64,000 nucleotides of DNA from Nigerium massiliense (GCF_000826085.1 NZ_CCYM01000003.1:930001-994000); one strand, 5' to 3'; positions 17,179 to 26,690 are shown, numbered from the stretch's first letter. Notes: generated from the letters alone by a model not told the origin. Made by a program: numbers and translations.

Positions 17179-18615
17179 TCAGCCGACCGCGCCCTCCATC
17201 TGCAGCTCGATGAGCCGGTTGAGTTCGAGCGCGTACTCCATCGGGAGCTCGCGGGCGATCGGCTCGACGAAGCCGCGCACGACCATCGCCATCGCCTCGT
17301 CCTCCTCCATGCCGCGGCTCATCAGGTAGAACAGCTGGTCCTCGCTCACCTTGGAGACGGTGGCCTCGTGGGCCATCGACACGTCGTCCTCGCGGACGTC
17401 CACGTAGGGGTAGGTGTCGGAGCGGGAGACCGAGTCGACCAGCAGCGCGTCGCACTTCACCGAGGACGCCGACTTCTCCGCGCCCTCGTTGACCTGGACG
17501 AGGCCGCGGTAGGAAGCCCGGCCGCCGGACCGCGCGACGGACTTGCTGATGATGGAGCTCGACGTGTTCGGGGCCGCGTGCACCATCTTGGAGCCGGTGT
17601 CCTGGTGCTGGCCCTCGCCGGCGAAGGCGATCGACAGCGTCTCGCCGCGGGCGTGCTCGCCCATCAGCCACACCGCCGGGTACTTCATCGTGACCTTGGA
17701 GCCGATGTTGCCGTCGACCCACTCCATCGTGGCGCCCTCCTCGCAGGTGGCGCGCTTGGTGACCAGGTTGTACACGTTGTTCGACCAGTTCTGGATGGTC
17801 GTGTACCGGACCCGGGCGTTCTTCTTCACGACGATCTCGACGACGGCGGAGTGCAGTGAATCCGACTTGTAGATCGGGGCGGTGCAGCCCTCGACGTAAT
17901 GGACGTAGGAGTCCTCGTCCGCGATGATCAGCGTCCGCTCGAACTGGCCCATGTTCTCGGTGTTGATGCGGAAGTAGGCCTGCAGCGGGATCGAGACGTG
18001 GACGCCCTTGGGCACGTAGATGAACGAGCCGCCCGACCACACGGCGGTGTTCAGCGAGGCGAACTTGTTGTCACCGACGGGGATGACCGTGCCGAAGTAC
18101 TCCTCGAAGATCTCGGGATGCTCGCGCAGCGCGGTGTCGGTGTCGAGGAAGATGACGCCTTGGCGCTCCAGCTCCTCGTTGATCTTGTGGTAGACGACCT
18201 CCGACTCGTACTGCGCGGCCACGCCGGCCACGAGCCGGGCCTTCTCGGCCTCGGGGATGCCCAGGCGGTCGTAGGTGTTCTTGATGTCCTCGGGGAGCTC
18301 CTCCCACGAGGCCGCCTGCTTCTCGGTGGAGCGGACGAAGTACTTGATGTTGTCGAAGTCGATGTCCGACAGGTCGGCGCCCCACGTGGGCATCGGCTTG
18401 CGGTCGAACATCTTCAGGCCCTTCAGGCGCCGCTTCAGCATCCACTCGGGCTCGTCCTTGCGGGCGGAGATGTCCCGCACGACCGCCTCGTTCAGGCCGC
18501 GCTGCGCGCTCGCACCGGCGACGTCCTCATCGTGCCAGCCGAAACGGTACTTGCCGAGCGCCTCGAGGTGCTCGTCCTGGGTCGACCCGGTACCGGGTGC
18601 CTGCGTCTGCGTCAT
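17179..18615 (-). CDS. sufB: SufB Fe-S cluster assembly protein
   Basis: Core subunit of the SufBC2D scaffold on which Fe-S clusters form. 478 aa. Contains [19 protein letters not shown], the Cys of VEGCTAPIY, and the C-terminal SQIE-like block ([20 protein letters not shown]). The ATG at 18615 overlaps the sufR stop by 4 nt and has AGGAAGGTCAGAA ahead. An in-frame upstream extension to 18795 is rejected. Confidence 0.95.
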   Translation of the reverse strand: MTQTQAPGTGSTQDEHLEALGKYRFGWHDEDVAGASAQRGLNEAVVRDISARKDEPEWMLKRRLKGLKMFDRKPMPTWGADLSDIDFDNIKYFVRSTEKQAASWEELPEDIKNTYDRLGIPEAEKARLVAGVAAQYESEVVYHKINEELERQGVIFLDTDTALREHPEIFEEYFGTVIPVGDNKFASLNTAVWSGGSFIYVPKGVHVSIPLQAYFRINTENMGQFERTLIIADEDSYVHYVEGCTAPIYKSDSLHSAVVEIVVKKNARVRYTTIQNWSNNVYNLVTKRATCEEGATMEWVDGNIGSKVTMKYPAVWLMGEHARGETLSIAFAGEGQHQDTGSKMVHAAPNTSSSIISKSVARSGGRASYRGLVQVNEGAEKSASSVKCDALLVDSVSRSDTYPYVDVREDDVSMAHEATVSKVSEDQLFYLMSRGMEEDEAMAMVVRGFVEPIARELPMEYALELNRLIELQMEGAVG

Positions 18616-19280
18616 TTCTGACCTTCCTGTTGCAGCGTGTGTGGGATGAAGGTGGTGCACACCCCATCGCCGTGGGCGATCGTGGCGAGCCTTTGAACGT
18701 GGGAGCCGAGGACGCGGGAGAAGATCCTGGTCTCGGCCGCGCAGAGTTCGGGGAACTCGCGCGCGACGTGAGCGAACGGGCAGTGGTACTGACACAGCTG
18801 GCGCCCGGCGGGCATGGGCCGCAGTGACGCCACGAACCCCTGACGCGTCAGCACAGCCACCAACGCGTCCGCCGCCGTGTCGTATTCCGGCGACGGGTCG
18901 AACCGGGTCTCGATGGTCGACATCACCGACTCGGCGAACTCGGAGATCGCCCCCTCGCCCAGGCTGTCGGCCAAGAACGACAGGCTCTGGATCGCCAGCT
19001 TGTCGTAGGCCTGGTAGAACTCGGCGCGGCCGGCATCGGTGAGCGCGAAGACCTTCGCCGGACGCCCCCGGCCGCGTTGGCCGTAGACGCGCTTCTCGCG
19101 GGAGACGAGGTGGCCCACCTCCACGAGGACGCTCAGGTGCCGCCGGACGGCGGCCGCGGTCAGGCTGAGGCGGTCGGCGAGCTCCGCGGCGGTCGAGGGA
19201 CCGTGCTCGAGGACGGACAACGCCACCCGGTCGCGGGTCGAGGCGTCCTCCGACGGCGCCTCGGCCACCGGATTCATCAT
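18612..19280 (-). CDS. sufR: SufR iron-sulfur transcriptional repressor
   Basis: Winged-helix DNA-binding protein that senses Fe-S status and represses the suf operon. Residues near 15-75 form the HTH ([21 protein letters not shown]) and wing ([12 protein letters not shown]). Cluster-ligand candidates are the two Cys in LCQYHCPF, one in ELCAAE and one in GVCTTF. The ATG at 19280 has GAGGCGGTG upstream and is preferred over the GTG at 19298, which lies inside the probable operator. Stop overlaps sufB, so the repressor heads its own operon. Confidence 0.92.
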   Translation of the reverse strand: MMNPVAEAPSEDASTRDRVALSVLEHGPSTAAELADRLSLTAAAVRRHLSVLVEVGHLVSREKRVYGQRGRGRPAKVFALTDAGRAEFYQAYDKLAIQSLSFLADSLGEGAISEFAESVMSTIETRFDPSPEYDTAADALVAVLTRQGFVASLRPMPAGRQLCQYHCPFAHVAREFPELCAAETRIFSRVLGSHVQRLATIAHGDGVCTTFIPHTLQQEGQK

Positions 19281-19297
19281 CACCGCCTCGTTTTTCA

Positions 19298-19311
19298 CAA
19301 CGCCATTGTTG
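19298..19311. promoter_or_regulatory. Probable SufR operator CAAC-N6-GTTG
   Basis: CAAC, six bases, GTTG: a dyad identical in form to the SufR site described in cyanobacteria. It lies just upstream of sufR, next to a likely -35 TTGCGT and 17-bp-spaced AACAAT -10, so binding would block RNA polymerase. Only one copy is seen. Confidence 0.6.
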
Positions 19312-19384
19312 CTAAATCACGGGGTCCACGCAAACCCTCTGGCGGTCCTTCTCGAATTCGGCCTCCTGCGCCCGGCCAGAGGCA

Positions 19385-19390
19385 TAGCGT
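19385..19390 (+). promoter_or_regulatory. -10 box TAGCGT of hppA
   Basis: TAGCGT lies about 50 nt before the hppA ATG; the resulting leader of some 42 nt holds AAGGAAA, a ribosome site 5 nt before the ATG. Confidence 0.45.
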
Positions 19391-19439
19391 GGGTGGTGGC
19401 TCGATGCCGAGCTCCCCACGTGAAGATTCAAGGAAATCA

Positions 19440-22067
19440 ATGAGCACGCCTCATCTCCCCGACCCCCACTCCGGCGCGCAGCGACGCGCGTACAGGACGC
19501 CGGCGCGGCTGCTGGCCGCGGCGTCCACCACCCTCCTCTTGGCGGGCTGTTCCGGCCCGTCCTCACCCCCCTCGGGCGGCGAGCGGCACGGCGGCGAAGC
19601 CAACATCGCGCTGCCGGACCTGTCGTCGGCCCGCTTCTTCAACGACCTCGTCGACGGCCGCATGCTGCTGATGCTCGGCCTCGTCGTGTGCTTCTTCGGT
19701 TTCCTGTTCGGCGTCGTCACGTACCTGCAGCTGCGCAAGCTCCCCGTGCACGTGTCGATGCGGGAGATCTCCGACCTCATCTACGAGACCTGCAAGGCCT
19801 ACCTGGTCCAGCAGGGCCGCTTCCTGCTGGTGCTCTGGGTCTTCATCGGCGCGGTGATCTTCATCTACTTCCGCTTCCTGGCCGGCTCCGGCTGGGGGCA
19901 GGTCGCGATCATCCTGGCGTTCTCGCTGCTCGGCATGGGCGGCTCCTACGCCATCGCCTGGTACGGCATCCGCGTCAACACGTTCGCCAACAGCCGCACG
20001 GCCTTCGCGTCCCTGCGCGGTCGTCCTTACAACTGCCACGAGATCCCGCTGCACGCCGGCATGAGCGTGGGCATGATGCTGATCTCGGTCGAACTGTTCG
20101 CGATGCTGTTCATCATGCTGTTCCTGCCCGGCGAGATCGCCGGGTCGTGCTTCATCGGCTTCGCCATCGGCGAGTCGCTGGGGGCCTCGGCGCTGCGCAT
20201 CGCAGGCGGCATCTTCACCAAGATCGCCGACGTCGGCTCCGACCTGATGAAGATCGTGTTCAAGATCAAGGAGGACGACGCGCGCAACCCGGGCGTCATC
20301 GCCGACTGCACGGGCGACAACGCCGGCGACTCGGTGGGGCCGTCCGCCGACGGCTTCGAGACCTACGGCGTCACCGGCGTCGCGCTGGTGACGTTCATCA
20401 TGCTGGCCGTCCCGGCGGAGAACCACGTGCTGCAGTCGACCCTGCTGGTGTGGATCTTCTTCATCCGCGCCGTGATGATCGTCGCGTCCGCGCTCTCGTA
20501 CACCGTCAACCAATTCCTGACCAAGGCAAAGTACGCCCAGGCCGACGAGATGGACTTCGAGCGCCCCCTGACGAACCTCGTCTGGATCACCTCGATCAGC
20601 TCGATCGTGCTGTCCTACCTCACCTCGTACCTGATGATCGGCCCGTTCAGCACCACCATGATGGCGATCCCGGGCGGCGACAGCCTGTGGTGGAAGCTCG
20701 CCACGATCATCTCCTGCGGCACGCTGGCCGGCGCCCTCATCCCGGAGCTCGTGAAGGCCTTCACCTCGGTGAAGAGCAAGCACGTCGAGGAGGTCGTCAA
20801 GTCCGCGAACAAGGGTGGCGCCTCGCTCGACATCCTGTCCGGCCTGGTCGCGGGCAACTTCAGCGCCTACTGGCTGGGGTTGGCGATCGTCGGCCTGATG
20901 AGCGTGGCCTACTTCATCTCCACGCTCGGCCTCGGCGCCATGATGGTCGCCCCGGCGGTGTTCGCGTTCGGGCTGGTCGCGTTCGGATTCCTGGGCATGG
21001 GCCCCGTCACGATCGCGGTCGACTCGTACGGTCCGGTCACCGACAACGCCCAGTCGGTCTACGAGCTGTCGATGATCGAGCAGATCGACGACATCGACGA
21101 GCAGATCCGCGCGGATCACGGCTTCGACGTCAACTGGGACCGCGCCAAGCGCCTGCTCGAGGAGAACGACGGCGCCGGCAACACGTTCAAGGCGACCGCG
21201 AAGCCGGTGCTCATCGGGACCGCCGTCGTCGGCGCGACCACCATGATCTTCTCGATCATCGTGGCCCTCACCAACGGCGTCACCGAGAACCTCGAGATGC
21301 TGTCGCTGCTGCACGCCCCGTTCCTGCTGGGGCTCATCACCGGCGGCGCGGTCATCTACTGGTTCACCGGCGCGTCCATGCAGGCCGTCACCACGGGCTC
21401 GTTCCGGGCGGTGGAGTTCATCAAGGACAACATCAAGCTCGACATGGGCGCCACGCGGGCGTCCGTCAGCGACTCCCGGCGGGTCGTGGAGATCTGCACC
21501 CAGTACGCCCAGCGCGGCATGCTGAACATCTTCCTGGGCATCTTCTTCGCCACCTTGGCCTTCGCGTTCGTGGAGCCCTTCTTCTTCATCGGCTACCTGA
21601 TCTCGATCGCCCTGTTCGGCCTGTACCAGGCGATCTTCATGGCGAACGCGGGCGGCGCCTGGGACAACGCGAAGAAGATCGTCGAGGTCGACCTGGACGC
21701 CAAGGGCACCGACCTGCACGACGCGTCCATCGTTGGCGACACCGTCGGCGACCCGTACAAGGACACCTCGTCGGTGGCGCTCAACCCGGTCATCAAGTTC
21801 ACCACCCTGTTCGGCCTGCTGGCCGTCGAGCTGGCGGTGTCCCTGACGTCGGGCGGCAACGGCACCCTGGTGCACGTGCTGGCGGCGGTGTTCTTCCTGG
21901 CCTCGGCGTACTTCGTGTGGCGCTCGTTCTACGCGATGCGGATCGACTCCCCGATGTTGACGGCGGCCGACTTCGCGGCCCCCCGCGCCACGGCAGACAG
22001 GCCCGGGGACGCCGTCCTGGCCGAGGAGACGCCGCGCCAGGCCCTCGACGAGGAACGCGTCCGCTGA
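19440..22067 (+). CDS. hppA: Membrane-bound proton-translocating pyrophosphatase, divergent type
   Basis: Hydrolyses PPi and pumps H+ (perhaps Na+) across the membrane. 875 aa with many membrane segments. The PPi-binding region at about 262-310 reads VGSDLMKIVFKIKEDDARNP then CTGDNAGDSVGPSADGFE, differing from the classical GADLVGKVE/GDCAGMAADLFE but keeping the acidic residues. NTFKATAK has the Lys of K+-independent enzymes. This matches the divergent H+-pumping subfamily known from Chlorobium limicola and Cellulomonas fimi. Oddly, residues 20-37 look like a lipoprotein signal ending in LLLAGC. AAGGAAA precedes the ATG; a hairpin follows. Confidence 0.92.
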   Translation: MSTPHLPDPHSGAQRRAYRTPARLLAAASTTLLLAGCSGPSSPPSGGERHGGEANIALPDLSSARFFNDLVDGRMLLMLGLVVCFFGFLFGVVTYLQLRKLPVHVSMREISDLIYETCKAYLVQQGRFLLVLWVFIGAVIFIYFRFLAGSGWGQVAIILAFSLLGMGGSYAIAWYGIRVNTFANSRTAFASLRGRPYNCHEIPLHAGMSVGMMLISVELFAMLFIMLFLPGEIAGSCFIGFAIGESLGASALRIAGGIFTKIADVGSDLMKIVFKIKEDDARNPGVIADCTGDNAGDSVGPSADGFETYGVTGVALVTFIMLAVPAENHVLQSTLLVWIFFIRAVMIVASALSYTVNQFLTKAKYAQADEMDFERPLTNLVWITSISSIVLSYLTSYLMIGPFSTTMMAIPGGDSLWWKLATIISCGTLAGALIPELVKAFTSVKSKHVEEVVKSANKGGASLDILSGLVAGNFSAYWLGLAIVGLMSVAYFISTLGLGAMMVAPAVFAFGLVAFGFLGMGPVTIAVDSYGPVTDNAQSVYELSMIEQIDDIDEQIRADHGFDVNWDRAKRLLEENDGAGNTFKATAKPVLIGTAVVGATTMIFSIIVALTNGVTENLEMLSLLHAPFLLGLITGGAVIYWFTGASMQAVTTGSFRAVEFIKDNIKLDMGATRASVSDSRRVVEICTQYAQRGMLNIFLGIFFATLAFAFVEPFFFIGYLISIALFGLYQAIFMANAGGAWDNAKKIVEVDLDAKGTDLHDASIVGDTVGDPYKDTSSVALNPVIKFTTLFGLLAVELAVSLTSGGNGTLVHVLAAVFFLASAYFVWRSFYAMRIDSPMLTAADFAAPRATADRPGDAVLAEETPRQALDEERVR

Positions 22068-22095
22068 CCCGCCGGCGCTCCCCCTCACCGACGCG

Positions 22096-22118
22096 CCCCC
22101 GGCAACCGATGCCGGGGG
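22096..22118 (+). terminator. Hairpin after hppA
   Basis: CCCCCGGCA - ACCGA - TGCCGGGGG: perfect 9-bp stem, 5-nt loop, 28 nt after the hppA stop. No U-run. Confidence 0.6.
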
Positions 22119-22126
22119 CCGCGTCC

Positions 22127-22132
22127 TACACT
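22127..22132 (+). promoter_or_regulatory. -10 box TACACT of the ABC exporter operon
   Basis: TACACT ends 6 nt before the GTG at 22139, right after the hppA terminator hairpin. Confidence 0.5.
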
Positions 22133-22138
22133 GTGCGG

Positions 22139-22846
22139 GTGTCCGAACCCGCGTTGACCCTGTCGAGTGTCGGGCTCGCCCTCGGCGGAGCGCCCGTGCT
22201 GAACGGGCTGAGCTTCGAGGCGCGCCCCGGCCGCATCACCGCCCTGCTGGGGCCCAACGGCGCAGGCAAGACCACGACGATCCGCTGCTGCACCGGCCTG
22301 CTCACCCCCGACACCGGCACCATCCGCGTCCTGGACGGCGCGCCCGGCAGCCCGGACGTTCAGGCCCGGCTGGGCCTGATGCCGCAGTCGACCGGCGCCT
22401 GGTCGGGCGTCCGGCCACGTGAGCTGCTCGCCTACCTCGGCTCCCTCTACCTCCACCCCCAGCCGACCGAGCAGCTCATCGACCTCCTCGGCATCGGCCC
22501 GTTCGCCCAGACCCCCTACCGGCGGCTCTCGGGCGGCCAGAAGCAGCTGGTCAACCTCGCCGGCGCCCTCGTCGGCCGTCCCGAACTCGTCTTCCTCGAC
22601 GAGCCCACCGCCGGCATGGATCCCCACGTGCGGCACCACACCTGGGACGTCATCCGCGCGCTGCGAGACGCCGGGGTGGCGGTGCTGCTCACCACCCACG
22701 CGATGGACGAGGCCCAACAGCTCGCCGACCACGTCTGGATCATGGACGCCGGCGCCATCGCGCTGGACGGCACCGTCGCCGAGCTGACCCGGGAGGGGTC
22801 GCTCGAGAGCGTCTTCCTGGCCCACACCCGAGGAGGTCAGGCATGA
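22139..22846 (+). CDS. ABC transporter ATP-binding protein
   Basis: 235-aa ATPase of an ABC-2 type exporter (DrrA/CcmA-like). Walker A GPNGAGKTT, Q-loop MPQSTG, signature LSGGQKQL, Walker B LVFLDEPTAGMDP, switch LLTTHAMDE. The GTG at 22139, 6 nt below TACACT, is the natural start. The permease gene overlaps its stop by 4 nt, and heme A synthase follows in the same operon; an equivalent ABC pair sits by ctaA in other actinobacteria. Substrate unknown. Confidence 0.9.
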   Translation: MSEPALTLSSVGLALGGAPVLNGLSFEARPGRITALLGPNGAGKTTTIRCCTGLLTPDTGTIRVLDGAPGSPDVQARLGLMPQSTGAWSGVRPRELLAYLGSLYLHPQPTEQLIDLLGIGPFAQTPYRRLSGGQKQLVNLAGALVGRPELVFLDEPTAGMDPHVRHHTWDVIRALRDAGVAVLLTTHAMDEAQQLADHVWIMDAGAIALDGTVAELTREGSLESVFLAHTRGGQA

Positions 22847-23604
22847 GCCTCGACCTGTCACCGGCCGCCGCCCCCGCGGCCCGCGGGCGCCGCATCGGCT
22901 CCCACGCCCGCATGGAGGCGAGCCTCCTGCTGCGTAACGGCGAGCAACTGCTGCTGGCGCTCGTGATCCCCGTCGCGCTCCTCGTGGCCGGGCTCGTGTG
23001 GGGCGGACGCGTCGGGCTCGACCCGCAGGCGTTCCCCGCCTCCGTGCTGGCGCTGGCCGTGTGGTCGACGTCCTTCACGTCGCTGGCGATCAACACCGGC
23101 TTCGAGCGCCGCTACGGGGTGTTCGAGCGGCTCGCCGCGACCCCGTTGACCCGCGGCGATCTCATCGGCGGCAAGGCGCTGGCGACCGCGGCGGTGGCCG
23201 CCGGCCAGCTCGTGCTGCTGGCCGCGGTCGCGCTCGCCCTCGGTTGGCGCCCGCAGCCCACCCTCGCCGGCACGGTGCCGGCCCTCGTGGGCGTCGTCCT
23301 GGCGATGCTCGCCTTCGCCGGCGTCGCGCTCGCCCTGGCCGGGCGGGTGTCCGCCGAGACGACGCTGGCGGTGGCCAACCTCATCTATCTCGCGGTCGCG
23401 GCCGGCGGCGCGCTCGTGCTGCCCCTGTCGGCCTATCCCGCCGCCCTCCGTCCGTTGCTGGCCGCGCTGCCTTCGGGCGCGCTCGGCGAGCTGCTGCGCG
23501 GCTGGGCCTCCGGGGCTGCGCCGCTGTGGCCCCTGGCCGTCCTCGCCGCCTGGACGGTCGTCCTGCTCTTCCTCGCCCGAAAGGCCTTCCGATGGACCTC
23601 CTGA
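22843..23604 (+). CDS. ABC-2 type transporter permease
   Basis: 253-aa membrane subunit with about six hydrophobic segments and the FERRYGVFERLAATPLTR cytoplasmic loop typical of ABC-2 permeases. Partner of the ATPase at 22139. GGAGG lies 7 nt before the ATG, and the ATG overlaps the ATPase stop. Its own end overlaps the heme A synthase start by 13 nt. Confidence 0.88.
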   Translation: MSLDLSPAAAPAARGRRIGSHARMEASLLLRNGEQLLLALVIPVALLVAGLVWGGRVGLDPQAFPASVLALAVWSTSFTSLAINTGFERRYGVFERLAATPLTRGDLIGGKALATAAVAAGQLVLLAAVALALGWRPQPTLAGTVPALVGVVLAMLAFAGVALALAGRVSAETTLAVANLIYLAVAAGGALVLPLSAYPAALRPLLAALPSGALGELLRGWASGAAPLWPLAVLAAWTVVLLFLARKAFRWTS

Positions 23605-24506
23605 GTTCCCCCCGAGCCCTGCGCGGCTGGACGCTGGCGTCCGTCGTCGCGAACATGGTGATCATCTGGACGGGCGCGCTCGTCCGGCTCACCAAGTCGG
23701 GCCTGGGGTGTTCAACGTGGCCGCGCTGCGAGCCGAGCTCGTACGTCCCGGTGCCCGAGGCGGGCATCCACGGGGTGATCGAGTTCAGCAACCGCCTGCT
23801 GACGTTCGTGCTCATCGCGATCGCGATCGGCACCGCGCTCAGCGCACTGAAGCACGTCCGCGCCGGCACCATGCCGCGGCGGCTGCTGGGCCGGGCGATC
23901 CTCGTTGGTCTCGGCATCATCGCCCAGGCCGTCATCGGCGGCGTCTCGGTGCGGCTGCAACTCAACCCGTGGGTGGTCGGGCTGCACATGGTCGTGTCGG
24001 TGCTGCTGATCTGGTGGTGCATGGAGATGCTGCACATGGCGTGGCGGATCCCGCCGCTGGCGGTCGGACGCCGCAACCTCGCGGTCGCCCGCATGATCGG
24101 CTTCGTCGGCATCGCGGTCATCCTGCTCGGCGTCGTCGTCACCGGCGCGGGCCCGAACGCGGGCGACGGCGCCGCCCAGCGCAACGGCCTGCCCCTGGAG
24201 TGGGCGGCCAAGACGCACGCGTGGATGGTGTGGGTGCTGGTCGCGCTGACGGTCGCCGGCCTGATCCTGGCGAAGGCCGACCGCCGCCTGTGGCGCGTGT
24301 ACGTCGCGCTGCTGCTGGTCGAACTGGTCCAGGGGGCGATCGGCTATGTGCAGTACTTCACGCACCTGCCGATCGCGCTGGTGTTGGGCCACATGGTCGG
24401 CACGAGCCTGTTCGCCATCGCGCTGTCGCATCTGCAGTTGCTGCTCGCGCCCTCCCCGGTGGACGCCGCCCCGACGGCTGAGCCGGCGCCGGCCCTGCAG
24501 GGCTGA
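23592..24506 (+). CDS. ctaA: Heme A synthase (COX15/CtaA)
   Basis: Oxidises the methyl group of heme O to make heme A for aa3-type cytochrome oxidase. 304 aa, about eight membrane segments, with heme-binding His residues in GIHGVIEFSNR, GLHMVVS, KTHAWMV and LGHMVG, and a Cys pair C40/C46 (GLGCSTWPRC). Start ATG 23592 lies inside the end of the permease gene. It converges on the heme O synthase gene. Confidence 0.93.
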   Translation: MDLLSSPRALRGWTLASVVANMVIIWTGALVRLTKSGLGCSTWPRCEPSSYVPVPEAGIHGVIEFSNRLLTFVLIAIAIGTALSALKHVRAGTMPRRLLGRAILVGLGIIAQAVIGGVSVRLQLNPWVVGLHMVVSVLLIWWCMEMLHMAWRIPPLAVGRRNLAVARMIGFVGIAVILLGVVVTGAGPNAGDGAAQRNGLPLEWAAKTHAWMVWVLVALTVAGLILAKADRRLWRVYVALLLVELVQGAIGYVQYFTHLPIALVLGHMVGTSLFAIALSHLQLLLAPSPVDAAPTAEPAPALQG

Positions 24507-24520
24507 CGCGGCGTCCCTGC
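24497..24520. terminator. Weak hairpin between ctaA and ctaB
   Basis: GCAGGG and CCCTGC form a 6-bp stem with a 12-nt loop between two convergent genes. No U-run; weak. Confidence 0.3.
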
Positions 24521-24524
24521 GGAT

Positions 24525-25526
24525 TTAGAAGAGCAGCGGGTCGATCGCGGCAGCCAAGAAGACCAGCGCCAGGTAGGTGTTCGAGGCGTGGAACAGCCGC
24601 ATCGGCTGCAGCGCCGCGTCACGTTGTCCGGCCCGCGCGCGGGCGTCCAGGCGGAAGGCCTCCCATAGGATCCAGACGCCCGCGATGGCCGCGACGGCCG
24701 GGTAGAGCCAGCCGGTACCGGCCACAGGCCACAGGGCCAGCGACGTCAGCACCATCGCGACCGCGTAGACCAGGATCTGCTTGGTCACCTCGGGCGCCTC
24801 GCGGACGACCGGGAGCATCGGGACGTCGGCGCCGGCGTAGTCCTCGCGGTAGCGCAGCCCGAGCGCCCAGGTGTGCGGCGGCGTCCACCAGAACACGATG
24901 AGGAACAGGACGATCGGCGTCCAGGCCACGGAACCGGTCACGGCCGTCCAGCCGATGAGCGGAGGGAAGCAGCCCGCGATGCCGCCCCACACGATGTTCT
25001 GCGGGGTGCGGCGCTTGAGCCACAGCGTGTAGACGAAGACGTAGTACAGCGTGGCGACGAGGGCGAGTGCCGCCGAGAGCCAGTTCGCACCGAAGCCCAG
25101 GATGAGCGTGGAGACGATCGTCAGCGTCCAGGCGAAGACGTAGGCCTGGGTCTTGCCGACGAGATGGCGCACCATCGGACGCCGCCGGGTGCGGCGCATC
25201 TGCTCGTCGATGTCCCGGTCGATGATCGAGTTGAACGAGTTGGCGCCGCCAGCTGACAGCGCGCCGCCGAGCAGTGTCCACCAGACGAGAACGGGGTCGG
25301 GGATGCCGTCCGCGGCCAGGAACATGGCCGGGATGGTCGTCACGAGCAAGAGCTCGATGATGCGCGGCTTCGTCAGACCCAGATAAGCCGAGAACCGCTC
25401 CCCCGCTGTGGCCGGCGCACCCGTAGCGCTGACGCGCGCCTGTTCGCCGGCGGTCCCGTGAAATCGAATGATGAGCCTCCCGCCTACCGCTGGCAGTGTA
25501 GTCGACGCCGTCGCCTTCCCGGCCAC
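24525..25526 (-). CDS. ctaB: Protoheme IX farnesyltransferase (heme O synthase)
   Basis: Adds a farnesyl chain to heme B, the step before CtaA. UbiA-family membrane protein, 333 aa, nine segments; the prenyl-diphosphate motif is NSIIDRDIDEQM and the second DYAGADVPMLP. GTG at 25526 lies 6 nt below TAGCCT on the minus strand, the leaderless pattern; downstream no in-frame ATG or GTG comes before the conserved core. It is divergent from tal, with interlocking promoters. Confidence 0.92.
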   Translation of the reverse strand: MAGKATASTTLPAVGGRLIIRFHGTAGEQARVSATGAPATAGERFSAYLGLTKPRIIELLLVTTIPAMFLAADGIPDPVLVWWTLLGGALSAGGANSFNSIIDRDIDEQMRRTRRRPMVRHLVGKTQAYVFAWTLTIVSTLILGFGANWLSAALALVATLYYVFVYTLWLKRRTPQNIVWGGIAGCFPPLIGWTAVTGSVAWTPIVLFLIVFWWTPPHTWALGLRYREDYAGADVPMLPVVREAPEVTKQILVYAVAMVLTSLALWPVAGTGWLYPAVAAIAGVWILWEAFRLDARARAGQRDAALQPMRLFHASNTYLALVFLAAAIDPLLF

Positions 25527-25532
25527 TGACGG

Positions 25533-25545
25533 AGGCTATTAGAGT
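25533..25545. promoter_or_regulatory. Abutting divergent promoters of ctaB and tal
   Basis: Minus-strand TAGCCT (25533-25538, 6 nt before ctaB GTG) and plus-strand TAGAGT (25540-25545) are one base apart. RNA polymerases cannot occupy both, so the pair may be mutually exclusive. Confidence 0.5.
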
Positions 25546-25601
25546 GCTGGATGAACAAGGCAGGCGTCCCCCGCCGGCCCACCACACTCAGGGAGAAGAT
25601 C

Positions 25602-26690
25602 ATGAACGATCGATTGAAGGCCCTCGCCGACGCCGGTGTCTCGATCTGGCTCGACGATCTGTCGCGCCACCGTCTGAACAGCGGGAACCTGAAGAGCCTG
25701 ATCGACGAGAACTCCGTCTCCGGGGTCACGACCAACCCCACCATCTTCGCGGCGGCGCTGACGCACGGCGCCGACTACGAAGAGCAGCTCCGCGAGGTCG
25801 GTGACGTCGATGTCACCAAGGCGATCCAGGAGCTGACGTCCGCCGACGTCCGTAACGCGTGTGACCTGTTCAAGGACATCTACAACTCGTCCGCCGGCTA
25901 CGACGGCCGCGTCTCCATCGAGGTTGAGCCGGGCCTGGCCAACGACACCCAGGGCACCATCGACCAGGCCCAGGCGCTCTACGACCTGGTCGACCGCGAG
26001 AACGTCCTCATCAAGATCCCGGCGACCAAGCCCGGCCTGCCGGCCATCACCGAGGCGATCTCCCGCGGCATCTCCGTCAACGTCACCCTGATCTTCTCGG
26101 TCGATCGCTACCGCGAGGTCATGGACGCCTACCTCACCGGCCTCGAGAAGGCCGCCGAGGCGGGCCGCGACCTGTCGACGATCCACTCGGTGGCGTCGTT
26201 CTTCATCTCGCGCGTCGACACCGAGATCGACAAGCGACTCACCCAGGCCGGCCGCGACGACCTGAAGGGGAAGGCCGCCATCGCCAACGCCCAGGTCGCC
26301 CTCGCCGCGTTCGACGAGGTCTTCGGCGGCGAGCGCTTCAAGGCGCTCGAGGCCAAGGGCGCCAACAAGCAGCGCCCGCTGTGGGCGTCCACCGGCACCA
26401 AGGATCCGTCGCTGCCCGACACCCTCTACGTGAGCGACCTGGTCGCGGAGGGCGTCGTCAACACGATGCCCGAGAAGACCATGCAGGCGTTCGCCGATCA
26501 CGGCGAGGTCGGCACGTCCATCCAGGGCTCCGGCGAGGAGGGCCAGAAGGTCCTCGACGAGGTCGAGAAGGCCGGTGTCGATCTCGCCGACGTCTACAAG
26601 GTGCTCGAGGACGAGGGCGTGCAGAAGTTCGTGGTCTCCTGGGACGAGCTCGTCGAGTCCGTGAAGACCGCACAGGCCAACGCCAAGTAA
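25602..26690 (+). CDS. tal: Transaldolase
   Basis: Transfers the dihydroxyacetone unit in the non-oxidative pentose phosphate pathway. 362 aa, the long class seen in actinobacteria. Schiff-base K138 sits in [14 protein letters not shown]-terminal block [10 protein letters not shown] is typical. GGGAGAAGATC in front of the ATG at 25602 fixes the start; an earlier ATG at 25551 would be the mRNA 5' end region. First gene of tal-zwf-opcA-pgl. The transketolase gene that often sits beside it is absent here. Confidence 0.94.
   Translation: MNDRLKALADAGVSIWLDDLSRHRLNSGNLKSLIDENSVSGVTTNPTIFAAALTHGADYEEQLREVGDVDVTKAIQELTSADVRNACDLFKDIYNSSAGYDGRVSIEVEPGLANDTQGTIDQAQALYDLVDRENVLIKIPATKPGLPAITEAISRGISVNVTLIFSVDRYREVMDAYLTGLEKAAEAGRDLSTIHSVASFFISRVDTEIDKRLTQAGRDDLKGKAAIANAQVALAAFDEVFGGERFKALEAKGANKQRPLWASTGTKDPSLPDTLYVSDLVAEGVVNTMPEKTMQAFADHGEVGTSIQGSGEEGQKVLDEVEKAGVDLADVYKVLEDEGVQKFVVSWDELVESVKTAQANAK

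Noticed and set aside
19563..22088. Long antisense open frame over hppA (841 codons)
   Set aside because: Composition dominated by R, D, H, G, V typical of the opposite strand of high-GC genes; no family motifs, and the plus-strand gene is certain.
22138..22846. Fusion of the ABC ATPase with a long upstream reading frame from 19688
   Set aside because: The upstream part is a shadow of hppA; the TACACT box and GTG at 22139 define the real start.
25551..25601. ATG 25551 as transaldolase start
   Set aside because: Only 5 nt from the -10 box and adds 17 atypical residues; ATG 25602 has GGGAGAA in front.
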